From contig JABHEX010000075.1 in NCBI GenBank assembly GCA_018676385.1, forward strand, positions 1-9,965: a stretch of DNA of 9,965 nt. Reading direction: 5' to 3'. Position 1 is the stretch's first letter. Every line of letters begins with the position of its first letter. The position numbers and the translations under genes were made by a program. Source of the DNA: Akkermansiaceae bacterium (GTDB taxonomy: Bacteria; Verrucomicrobiota; Verrucomicrobiia; Verrucomicrobiales; Akkermansiaceae). Shown here one piece after another: positions 1-8,675 of this stretch. Below the pieces are notes generated by a model. That model was given only the letters and a program-made list of their open reading frames with translations, searched no databases and was not told the DNA's origin.

Positions 1-1587
1 ACTGACGACAACGTCAAAGGAGTCGTCCTAGACCTTGGAGGTGCAAACATCAACCTAGCCCAGCTTCAAGAAATGCGCCGTTGCCTCCTCGCCATTCGAG
101 AGGCAGGTAAAGATGTTTGGTTTTATACTGAAAGACTGAGTAATGGCTCGGCAATCATCGGCTCAGCCGCGAATCATTTTACCCTACTCCCAGAGGGCGA
201 CGTCATGCTCACCGGCATGTATGCGGAGTCAATGTACTTTAAAGGATTGTTAGACAAGCTTGGCATCAAGGTCGAAGTGATTCATATCGGTGATTTTAAA
301 AGCGCTGGAGAAACACTTTATCGCACTGAACCAAGCAAATACGCTACCAAACAACAAGCGGTTCTCTTCGACTCCATTTTTGAACAAATGATCAGACAGA
401 TCTGCGAAGGTAGGAAAATCAAGCCTGAGACCCTGCGCCAGCTTATAGATAAAGCACTCATCACACCTGAAGAAGCTAAAAAAGCTAAGCTCGTAGATTC
501 ACTCCAATACAGAACCGACTTCATCACCACGATCCGCAAGCATTATGGCAAAAATACTAAGTTCGATCGCGGGTATGAATTGCCTGATCTAGATGGCCCA
601 AAAATTAGTGGCTTTATGGATATTATGCGGCTCGCTTTCAAATCAAGAAAAGCAAAAAAAAGACGCGTTGATTACATTGGTATTGTCGCACTCGATGGCG
701 AAATAAACGATGCCTCGGTCGCCCCAGTAAGAGAGGAAATTCTCAGACTCGCCAAAGACGAAAAATGCAAAGCTTTGGTTTTTCGTGTCAATTCTCCCGG
801 TGGCTCAGCTCTATCCAGCGATGTCTTGTGGGAAGCAACCGATGAATTTAAGGCAACCAGTAAACCTATGGTCGTCTCCATGGGAGCCGTTGCCGCATCA
901 GGTGGCTACTACGTGAGCGCTGGCGCCAACCGCATTTTTGCGGAACAAGGAACCATCACCGGATCAATCGGCGTAGTCGGCATGAAATTCGTGCTCGGAG
1001 GCGCCATGAACAAACTTGGTATCACCACCCACTCGATCAAACGTGGCAAACACGCAGACATCATGAATAGCCATCGCGGTTACACGCCTGCAGAGACAGA
1101 ACTGATTCGCAAATCAATGATCGATGTATACGGCACGTTTAAAAAACGCATCATCGACGGCCGTGGCGACCGTATCAAAGGCGACCTTGAGAAGCTCGCT
1201 GGCGGTCGTGTTTACTCTGGAAAAGACGCTCTTGTCGTCGGATTGGTCGATGAACTAGGTGGCATCAATGAGGCAATCACTCACGCGGCTAAGCTAGCTA
1301 AACTTGAAGAATACGAAACCATCCTCACACCTGAGCCAAAGAGTGGTTTGGAGGGTATGCTCGCAGGCCCAAACAAAAAAGATGATGCCGAGGATGAGTT
1401 TATTCGCGCCACCACAGCCAAGCACCCAGCCAATCTAATACGCCAGCATATGCTCGCTACCCCGGGCCTTCAGCTACTTCAGCCTACCCAACTCCATCAG
1501 CTTGAGAAACTTATAAAATACCTGGAGTCTACGCAGAAAAACTCTATTCTGCTCATAAGTCCCAACTTTCATATTCTCGGACTCTAA
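1..1587 (+). CDS. sppA: Signal peptide peptidase SppA, 67K type (5' end missing)
   Basis: This is a membrane-bound serine protease of the S49 family, which cleaves leftover signal peptides after secretion. The frame is open from base 1, so the gene begins outside the window and the ATG at 73 is internal. Counting codons from base 1, the general-base lysine is residue 100 in DFKSAGE and the nucleophile serine is residue 300 in AASGGYY. The spacing of 200 equals that of Lys209 and Ser409 in E. coli SppA, so this is the long tandem-domain form with Lys in the first half and Ser in the second. By the same comparison about 110 residues, including the N-terminal membrane anchor, lie upstream. A basic linker near residues 214-221 separates the halves. 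Some 228 residues follow the serine, against about 209 in E. coli, and the last 70 or so look poorly conserved. The next gene starts 48 bases later with no terminator between, so the two may be co-transcribed. Confidence 0.95.
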   Translation, partial: TDDNVKGVVLDLGGANINLAQLQEMRRCLLAIREAGKDVWFYTERLSNGSAIIGSAANHFTLLPEGDVMLTGMYAESMYFKGLLDKLGIKVEVIHIGDFKSAGETLYRTEPSKYATKQQAVLFDSIFEQMIRQICEGRKIKPETLRQLIDKALITPEEAKKAKLVDSLQYRTDFITTIRKHYGKNTKFDRGYELPDLDGPKISGFMDIMRLAFKSRKAKKRRVDYIGIVALDGEINDASVAPVREEILRLAKDEKCKALVFRVNSPGGSALSSDVLWEATDEFKATSKPMVVSMGAVAASGGYYVSAGANRIFAEQGTITGSIGVVGMKFVLGGAMNKLGITTHSIKRGKHADIMNSHRGYTPAETELIRKSMIDVYGTFKKRIIDGRGDRIKGDLEKLAGGRVYSGKDALVVGLVDELGGINEAITHAAKLAKLEEYETILTPEPKSGLEGMLAGPNKKDDAEDEFIRATTAKHPANLIRQHMLATPGLQLLQPTQLHQLEKLIKYLESTQKNSILLISPNFHILGL

Positions 1588-1635
1588 ATTCACCCATACA
1601 TCACCAATTCATAAAACAACTAATCAATACATATC

Positions 1636-2217
1636 ATGTCAGAAAAAAGAAAAGGATGTGGCTTCCTTATCGCCGCCATCGTAGCAACAGTCATCGCAAC
1701 CATCATAGCCTACATGGGCATTAAGAGTGGAGTAACCGATATCCAAAATACGACAGAAAACACCATAGACGGAGCAATTACATTCAACACCCCAGAGACA
1801 GCAACCTTCACCGCCACTCTGGATGAAGAAGTCTCCGTGTGGCTCAATTCAAATGATTCAACTCCACCAACCAAACCAAATGGCTACAGCGTCAAGGCAA
1901 CAACAGCCGATGGCACAGAGGTCACCGTGTCTCAATCTGCCGACATCACCATCATCAATAATCAAGTGCAAATAGCTTCATTCCCGGCATCAAAGGGCAA
2001 TACTTATGCAGTGTCTGTAAGTGGACTTCCTGAAGACAGTATTATCGAGGTTTCCCACTCCTCATTATCAGAGATCATGGGCGGTGCCGCAAAAGCTGCT
2101 GGCAGCTTATTAGGCGCCATAGCACTTGGATTCATCGCCTTTATCCTAGGTCTAATAGGACTCATTCGTTGGCTAACATCCAAACCAAAAGACCCTGCAC
2201 CCATTGCTCAAGGGTAA
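1636..2217 (+). CDS. Unrecognised membrane protein with two terminal anchors
   Basis: I do not recognise this 193-residue protein. A short basic N-terminus (SEKRKG) leads into a hydrophobic helix at about residues 7-29, which could be an uncleaved signal anchor. Residues 46-140 are rich in Thr, Ser and Val with alternating hydrophobic patterns and no cysteines; they look like an all-beta, probably extracytoplasmic domain, somewhat like the small beta-sandwich domains of secreted proteins. A Gly/Ala-rich second helix spans about 154-180, followed by a short polar tail (TSKPKD). With both ends cytoplasmic, the beta domain would sit outside the membrane as a loop. The ATG is the first in frame after the sppA stop and has no Shine-Dalgarno sequence. 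It lies between sppA and a strong terminator, which suggests a shared transcript and possibly an envelope role, but that is inference only. The coding call is supported by length, composition and the clean boundaries. Confidence 0.8.
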   Translation: MSEKRKGCGFLIAAIVATVIATIIAYMGIKSGVTDIQNTTENTIDGAITFNTPETATFTATLDEEVSVWLNSNDSTPPTKPNGYSVKATTADGTEVTVSQSADITIINNQVQIASFPASKGNTYAVSVSGLPEDSIIEVSHSSLSEIMGGAAKAAGSLLGAIALGFIAFILGLIGLIRWLTSKPKDPAPIAQG

Positions 2218-2238
2218 AGGATTCAATCACTCTATTAC

Positions 2239-2279
2239 AGCCAGCAGCCCGTCTAATGTGATGGGCGCTGGCTTTTTTT
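2239..2279 (+). terminator. Rho-independent terminator after the sppA unit
   Basis: The left arm AGCCAGCAGCCC (2239-2250) pairs with GGGCGCTGGCT (2263-2273), with one bulged A, around a 12-base loop. Seven T residues follow at once (2273-2279). This is a textbook intrinsic terminator 21 bases after the stop of the upstream gene. It separates that unit from lpdA. Confidence 0.92.
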
Positions 2280-2379
2280 GTGTCTTGCGACCTTCCCTGT
2301 ATTGACAATACCACCCAGCTATGTCCAACCTGCACCGCAAACACATATCTTATTAATCATACACAAATCCCTACACACC

Positions 2380-3759
<1,380 letters not shown>

Positions 3760-3785
3760 ATCTAGTTAATTCATAATATAAAAAT

Positions 3786-4637
3786 ATGAGCCAAAAACAA
3801 GAATGGTTATACATTGATCAAGCTGGCCAACAAGTAGGACCAATAGCAGCAGATCAGATTCACGCATACGTTAACGCCGGACACATAACTGCCGAATCAC
3901 AAGTTTGGACGGAAGGTATGGAAGCATGGCTTCCAGCAAACCAGATAGATGGATTTATTCCCCAGCAAACTCCACAAATTAATCTCGGAACGCAGTCAGC
4001 ACTTACAAGTGTGGCCGCTTCGCCAACAAACCCATATGCTGCCCCTGTTGCAGCTGCCACCGCTCAAGAGGGCGGCGAATATCCAATCCCAGCTGTTAAC
4101 AAGATCAATATTCGTCTCTATATCTCATGTCTCTTGGTGGGTATAGGGCTCATCATCGTTGGAACAATACTTATCGGCTCAAGTGCCGCCCGCGCTGGAG
4201 AAGAGTCTGGCAGTATTGCCTTGCCCATCATCATTATGGTAATCGGCTACATCGGAGTTCTCGTCTCATCAATTATTCAGCTGATGGCTATTTATCGCGC
4301 ATGGGCTATTTTAAAGCCGGGAGGCGGAACGTTATCTCCAGGAATGGCTGTGGGATTGCTATTCATTCCTTTTTTTGGTCCTATCTGGATAATCATTGTG
4401 CTCTGCAAGCTACCTGACCAGTGGAATTCTATCATGTCCAAATACACTAACACCACTGCTGCTCCACGCTTGAGTCTCGGCATAGCTCTCTGTGCCATAC
4501 TCATCCCTGTCATTGGCTATATCCTTTGGATGCAACAAGTCGCAAAGGCAATCAATTTTTTAGTGTCAGCCCGTCTGATGCCCGGAAGTCAACAGCAGCA
4601 ACAGCCCGCCTCGCCGGGTGGTATTGTTCTTCACTAA
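3786..4637 (+). CDS. GYF_2 (DUF4339) protein with four membrane helices
   Basis: The 283-residue product starts with a GYF_2 domain at about residues 6-55, shown by WLYIDQAGQQVGP and VWTEGMEAW. A low-complexity linker rich in Ala, Pro, Thr and Gln follows, containing NPYAAP (82-87). Four hydrophobic helices lie at about 108-132, 144-170, 184-207 and 229-250. The stretch PGMAVGLLFIPFFGPIW between helices two and three resembles the AVGFxFIPFF motif of an uncharacterised four-helix module common in Bacteroidetes and Verrucomicrobia. A short tail with five glutamines and ASPGG ends the protein. GYF domains are known to bind proline-rich peptides, so the N-terminus is probably a cytoplasmic protein-binding module on a membrane base; the partner is unknown. 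The ATG follows an AT-rich leader without a Shine-Dalgarno sequence. A LURP-one gene and a second GYF_2 gene follow closely, which suggests a shared job. Confidence 0.9.
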   Translation: MSQKQEWLYIDQAGQQVGPIAADQIHAYVNAGHITAESQVWTEGMEAWLPANQIDGFIPQQTPQINLGTQSALTSVAASPTNPYAAPVAAATAQEGGEYPIPAVNKINIRLYISCLLVGIGLIIVGTILIGSSAARAGEESGSIALPIIIMVIGYIGVLVSSIIQLMAIYRAWAILKPGGGTLSPGMAVGLLFIPFFGPIWIIIVLCKLPDQWNSIMSKYTNTTAAPRLSLGIALCAILIPVIGYILWMQQVAKAINFLVSARLMPGSQQQQQPASPGGIVLH

Positions 4638-4661
4638 TCGATTTTACCCCATCCACTCTGT

Positions 4662-5252
4662 GTGAACTATCCTCTTCGGCTTCGCTTCAAAATCGTCGCC
4701 CTCGCACCCCAGGTATTCGTCGAGGACGTGCAGGGAAGCAGCATCTGCTACGTCAAACAGAAGCTCTTCAAATTCAAGGAGAATATTCAAATCTTCTCGG
4801 ACCCCTCTAAAAGCAAGCAAATCGCTACTATCCAAGCAAACAAGGTAATTGACTGGTCAGCCCGCTATCATTTCAGCGACAAAGATGGCAACGCGATCGG
4901 CTCCGTTGGAAGACAAGGGATGAAGTCCATCTGGCGCGCACGTTATGATGTTTTCAATCCAAGTAACGAGGTATCCGATTTTAAAATACAGGAAGAAAAC
5001 CCATGGACTAAGGTCATTGATAGCTTTCTAGGAGGGATTCCGATTCTTGGCATGTTTAGCGGATATTTGTTCCACCCAACATACTCCGCAACACGTCCCG
5101 ACGGCACCATAGTTATGCGTGTGCGCAAGCAACCAGCATTTTTTGAGGGTAAGTTCACGATCGAAAAACTCACTGATCTGAGCCTGCAAGAAGAAGTCAA
5201 TCTGATCTATTCTTTCCTAATGCTGTTATTGTTAGAACGTGCACGTGGATGA
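4662..5252 (+). CDS. LURP-one-related (tubby C-terminal-like) protein
   Basis: The 196-residue product matches the bacterial LURP-one-related family, which has the same fold as the tubby C-terminal domain and phospholipid scramblases. Recognisable blocks are MNYPLRLRFKIVALAPQ at the start, CYVKQKLFKFKE (29-40), SARYHF (66-71), GSVGRQGMKSIWRARYDVF (80-98), FKIQEENPW (107-115), GYLFHPTY (134-141), RPDGTIVMR (145-153), QPAFFEGKF (157-165) and the hydrophobic C-terminus LLLLERARG. The family's biochemical role in bacteria is not established; lipid or membrane contact is a guess from the fold. The start is GTG at 4662, chosen because the family begins with M-N/R-Y-P-L and because a stop in the same frame lies eight codons upstream. 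That stop belongs to the preceding gene, 24 bases away. The next gene follows 16 bases after this one ends. Confidence 0.88.
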   Translation: MNYPLRLRFKIVALAPQVFVEDVQGSSICYVKQKLFKFKENIQIFSDPSKSKQIATIQANKVIDWSARYHFSDKDGNAIGSVGRQGMKSIWRARYDVFNPSNEVSDFKIQEENPWTKVIDSFLGGIPILGMFSGYLFHPTYSATRPDGTIVMRVRKQPAFFEGKFTIEKLTDLSLQEEVNLIYSFLMLLLLERARG

Positions 5253-5268
5253 CGCATATTACAGCCCT

Positions 5269-6003
5269 ATGACTAATCAGCAACAATGGTTTTACATCGA
5301 TAATAAAGGCCAGCAAGTGGGGCCAGTGGAAACTAGTGAGTTGATATCTCTTATTTCTCGAGGAGCTCTCAACGAGAGATCTATGGCATGGACTGAAGGC
5401 ATGCATGATTGGCAATTGATTAGCCAGATCGAAACTTTGGCACAGCCAGTTGCACAGTCAAAAATAGCGGCTACCGGCCTTCCTCAACCATCTGCTACAA
5501 TTTCCAACACCAGTAATTCTGCTGCCCCAGCAAGCATGAACCCATACGAACCGCCAAGAGCAGCGGTGCCCACTCACTCTGAATTCAACGATGCCGGCGC
5601 ACTAATAACCGAGTATAGCGGCATTAAGAGACTAAATTACTTTGTAAGAAATGTAATCATTTTGGTTCTTCTGTTTGTGTTCATAGGATTGGCAATTACC
5701 ACTTCCCCAGATGGTAATGCATATTCTATCATTTTGGTACTTGTCGGACTTCTGATATTTCTCGTTTTTTACATCCGCTTTGCTCTACTGCGAATTAGAA
5801 ATATGGGAGCAAGTGGTTGGTGGCTACTTCTTATGCTTGTTCCACTAGCTAGTAATGTCCTTGCTGTTGCATTGCTATCATGTCCAGAAGGCTTCGCTCA
5901 TCACAAAAAAATGGATACCTCTGGCATTATCGTGGCCGTCATCCTGGGTGGCTTGACCTTGCTATCATTCATCGCTAATATAGCATCCGCATTGCTCATT
6001 TGA
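5269..6003 (+). CDS. GYF_2 (DUF4339) protein with DUF805-like membrane domain
   Basis: The 244-residue product begins with a GYF_2 domain (about 6-54: WFYIDNKGQQVGP and WTEGMHDW) clearly related to that of the gene at 3786. A Pro/Ala/Ser linker carries NPYEPP (91-96), echoing NPYAAP in the other protein. The C-terminal half, starting at GIKRLNYF (118-125), has four hydrophobic segments at about 125-144, 151-173, 183-204 and 219-243. The block LLRIRNMGASGWWLLLMLVP (173-192) followed by a Cys-Pro-Glu-Gly corresponds to the RRLHDxGxSGWW...P signature of DUF805, an uncharacterised bacterial membrane domain. The ATG at 5269 is preferred over an in-frame GTG at 5239, which would overlap the upstream gene and add ten residues absent from the related protein. 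A terminator follows 20 bases after the stop. The role is probably membrane-anchored protein binding; substrates are unknown. Confidence 0.88.
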   Translation: MTNQQQWFYIDNKGQQVGPVETSELISLISRGALNERSMAWTEGMHDWQLISQIETLAQPVAQSKIAATGLPQPSATISNTSNSAAPASMNPYEPPRAAVPTHSEFNDAGALITEYSGIKRLNYFVRNVIILVLLFVFIGLAITTSPDGNAYSIILVLVGLLIFLVFYIRFALLRIRNMGASGWWLLLMLVPLASNVLAVALLSCPEGFAHHKKMDTSGIIVAVILGGLTLLSFIANIASALLI

Positions 6004-6023
6004 TAACAATATCACAATTTCAC

Positions 6024-6059
6024 AAAACCCCAGTGGATAAATGATCCGCCGGGGTTTTT
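6024..6059 (+). terminator. Rho-independent terminator after the second GYF_2 gene
   Basis: AAAACCCC followed by AGTGGAT (6024-6038) pairs with ATCCGCC followed by GGGGTTTT (6044-6058), with one A:C mismatch and one G:T pair, around a five-base loop. The T run 6055-6059 follows the GC-rich stem. The AAAA at the left foot would also give a short T tail on the minus strand, but no minus-strand gene ends here. It separates the lpdA/GYF_2 unit from leuS. Confidence 0.9.
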
Positions 6060-6122
6060 CTTTTCATTCATACAAAAAACCTCTACTCCACTGCACACAG
6101 ACTACTCTAAACTTTTAACACC

Positions 6123-8672
6123 ATGTCCGACCAACGAAAACCTTTCCCATTCGACGAGTTCGAACCCAAGTGGCAGCAATACTGGGACAATCATCAGACC
6201 TTTCGCACACCAAATCCTGGTGATGAGGATTTCGACGTATCCAAACCCAAATACTATATCCTCGATATGTTTCCTTACCCATCTGGGGCGGGCCTACACG
6301 TCGGCCACCCAGAAGGATACACAGCAACGGACATCATTGGGCGATATAAGAAAATGAACGATCACAACGTGCTTCACCCGATGGGTTGGGATGCGTTTGG
6401 CCTGCCAGCCGAGCAGTATGCAATCAAGACCGGTCAGCACCCACGCATCACCACAGAGGCAAATGTGGATAATTTCCGCCGCCAACTCAAGGAGCTCGGC
6501 TTCGGCTACGATTGGACACGTGAAGTCAATACCACCGACCCAAATTACGTTAGGTGGACCCAGTGGATTTTTCTCCAGCTCTATGATTCCTACTTCAACG
6601 AGAAAACACAAAAGGCTGCACCTGTTTCTGAACTGGAAGCTAAAGGATGGACTCGCGAGCAAATCGACGACGTCCGTCTCGCCTTTATCCAGGAGGCACC
6701 GGTCAACTGGTCGCCATCTATGGGCACAGTTCTCGCCAACGAGGAGGTCGAGGAGTGGAAGAACAAAGGTGAAACTGTCGAACGCCGACCGCTGCGTCAG
6801 TGGATGCTTCGCATCACTAAATATGCTGAACGACTCATCAACGAGCTCGATGACCTCGACTGGCCAGAATCAATCAAACTGCTTCAAAAAAACTGGATTG
6901 GAAAATCGACCGGCGCGGAGGTCCGCTTTGACATTCAAGGCCACGAAGTCAGTGTGTTTACCACACGCCCCGACACCTTGTTCGGTGCCACCTACATGGT
7001 ATTGGCTCCAGAACACCCACTAGTTTCAGAAGTCACAACCCCTGATCAAAAGGAATCCGTACAGGCATACATCACATCCTGCACCAGCAAGTCTGACCTT
7101 GAACGCGGTGATCTCAACAAAAACAAATCCGGTATCCCCACCGGAGCCACAGCAACGAATCCCGTTAACGGCGAACAAATCCCCGTGTGGATTGCTGACT
7201 ACGTCATGATGGGCTATGGCACCGGCGCCATCATGGCTGTGCCCGCTCACGACAGTCGGGACTTTGAGTTTGCCACTAAGTTTGAGTTACCTGTCATTCA
7301 AGTCGTGCAACCTGATACAAATGATGACTGGCAAGGATTTACCGGCAATGGTGTCTCTGTGAATTCCGGATTTCTCGACGGACTTAAGACCCGCGAAGCC
7401 AAGAATAAAATCATCGCTTGGCTTGAGGAAAATGACAAAGGAGAGGCCAAGGTAAATTACAAACTACGCGACTGGCTGTTCTCTCGCCAACGCTACTGGG
7501 GTGAGCCATTCCCCATTCTCTGGGAAGATGGAAACCACAAAGCGGTTCCCGAATCCGAGCTTCCCGTGCTCCAACCTGAGATGGATGACTTTAAGCCAAC
7601 CGGCTCCCCCGAAGGACCTCTTGCAAAAGCCAGCGACTGGATCAACTACTCCACAACAGCAGTACGTGAAACCAACACAATGCCTCAGTGGGCAGGCTCA
7701 TGCTGGTATTACCTGCGTTATTGTGACCCACATAATTGTGAGCGGTTTGTCAGTGAAGATGCAGAAGCCTATTGGAAGAATGTTGACCTCTACGTCGGCG
7801 GCACTGAACACGCAGTCCTTCACCTACTTTACGCACGCTTCTGGCATAAGGTGCTCAACGACTTGGGGCATGTGTCCACCATCGAACCGTTCCAGAAACT
7901 TGTCAACCAAGGCCTAATCCTCGGTGAGGATGGACAAAAAATGTCTAAGTCACTCGGCAACGTTGTTAACCCTGACGATGTGGTTAAGGAATATGGTGCT
8001 GATGCCTTACGTTTATATGAAATGTTCATGGGGCCCCTCGAGCAAGTAAAACCATGGCAAATGAAAGGCGTAGAGGGAGTCGCAAGGTTCCTCGCTAAAG
8101 TATGGCGCCTTGCCTTTGAACAAAACCAAGAAGGTGAATGGGTGCTGTCCAGCAAACTCACTGATGACAAACCCACCGACAAAGAGCTATTAAAAGTTCT
8201 GCACGAAACCATTAAAAAGGTCGGGGATGACATTGAGAAACTATCGTTCAACACTGCAATCTCCCAGATGATGATCTGCACTAACGCTTTCGGCAAAGCA
8301 AACAAGCTCCCCGCCCTGCTAATGCGCGACCTTCTCAAGTGCCTGAACCCATTTGCACCGCACATCACTGAAGAAATCCACCACAAAATAGGTGAGGTAT
8401 TTCCATCGGCCAAGTGCAGCAAGTCCCGTATCCTCGCCGACCGCGCGTGGCCGAGCTTCAACGAAGACTTCCTCATAGAGGATGAAGTGGAGATCGTCGT
8501 TCAGGTCAATGGCAAGCTACGTGGTAAGATTAGCATTTCACCAGATACATCAAAAGATGAGATCGAAGCCCTCGCACAGCAGGATGCCAATGTCATCCAG
8601 CACACCGAAGGGAAAACAATCCGCAAAATCATCGTTGTTCCGGGTCGCCTTGTTAACATCGTCGCCAACTAA
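6123..8672 (+). CDS. leuS: Leucine--tRNA ligase (LeuRS)
   Basis: This cytoplasmic class I synthetase charges tRNA-Leu with leucine using ATP and edits mischarged tRNA. The 849 residues show the HIGH-type motif HVGH (59-62) after MFPYPSGAGL, the KMSKS loop (606-610), the CP1 editing domain with its Thr-rich TTRPDT (280-285) and the conserved editing aspartate (Asp377 in AVPAHDSRDF), the GSCWYYLRY block, and the C-terminal VQVNGKLRGKI region. Two features are unusual against E. coli LeuRS. About 34 mostly polar residues (near 156-189) are inserted before EAPVNW. The zinc-ribbon region reads NWSPSMGTVLANEEV and lacks the zinc-binding cysteines. Similar changes occur in Bacteroidetes LeuRS, so this looks lineage-specific rather than damaging. 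The start follows TTAACACC without a Shine-Dalgarno sequence, about 60 bases after a terminator, so the gene must have its own promoter, though none is obvious. Confidence 0.98.
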   Translation: MSDQRKPFPFDEFEPKWQQYWDNHQTFRTPNPGDEDFDVSKPKYYILDMFPYPSGAGLHVGHPEGYTATDIIGRYKKMNDHNVLHPMGWDAFGLPAEQYAIKTGQHPRITTEANVDNFRRQLKELGFGYDWTREVNTTDPNYVRWTQWIFLQLYDSYFNEKTQKAAPVSELEAKGWTREQIDDVRLAFIQEAPVNWSPSMGTVLANEEVEEWKNKGETVERRPLRQWMLRITKYAERLINELDDLDWPESIKLLQKNWIGKSTGAEVRFDIQGHEVSVFTTRPDTLFGATYMVLAPEHPLVSEVTTPDQKESVQAYITSCTSKSDLERGDLNKNKSGIPTGATATNPVNGEQIPVWIADYVMMGYGTGAIMAVPAHDSRDFEFATKFELPVIQVVQPDTNDDWQGFTGNGVSVNSGFLDGLKTREAKNKIIAWLEENDKGEAKVNYKLRDWLFSRQRYWGEPFPILWEDGNHKAVPESELPVLQPEMDDFKPTGSPEGPLAKASDWINYSTTAVRETNTMPQWAGSCWYYLRYCDPHNCERFVSEDAEAYWKNVDLYVGGTEHAVLHLLYARFWHKVLNDLGHVSTIEPFQKLVNQGLILGEDGQKMSKSLGNVVNPDDVVKEYGADALRLYEMFMGPLEQVKPWQMKGVEGVARFLAKVWRLAFEQNQEGEWVLSSKLTDDKPTDKELLKVLHETIKKVGDDIEKLSFNTAISQMMICTNAFGKANKLPALLMRDLLKCLNPFAPHITEEIHHKIGEVFPSAKCSKSRILADRAWPSFNEDFLIEDEVEIVVQVNGKLRGKISISPDTSKDEIEALAQQDANVIQHTEGKTIRKIIVVPGRLVNIVAN

Positions 8673-8675
8673 AAA

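Noticed and set aside
2302..2307. Perfect TTGACA upstream of lpdA as a -35 box
   Set aside because: No acceptable -10 hexamer lies 15-19 bases downstream; the nearest TATGTC is only 12 bases away and TATCTT is 38 away.
2278..2379. N-terminal extension of lpdA by 34 residues
   Set aside because: It would start inside the T run of a terminator and the added residues do not resemble any E3; the start at 2380 matches the family exactly.
5239..5268. GTG at 5239 as the start of the second GYF_2 gene
   Set aside because: It overlaps the LURP-one gene by 14 bases and adds residues not found in the paralogous GYF_2 protein; ATG at 5269 fits better.
6391..7023. Plus-strand reading frame of 210 codons inside leuS
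   Set aside because: It is an alternate frame of the conserved leuS catalytic and editing regions with Ser/Arg/Thr-rich shadow composition.
7829..8476. Long minus-strand reading frame of 215 codons opposite leuS
   Set aside because: It lies fully within leuS, has a Ser/Arg/Leu-rich shadow composition and no recognisable motif.
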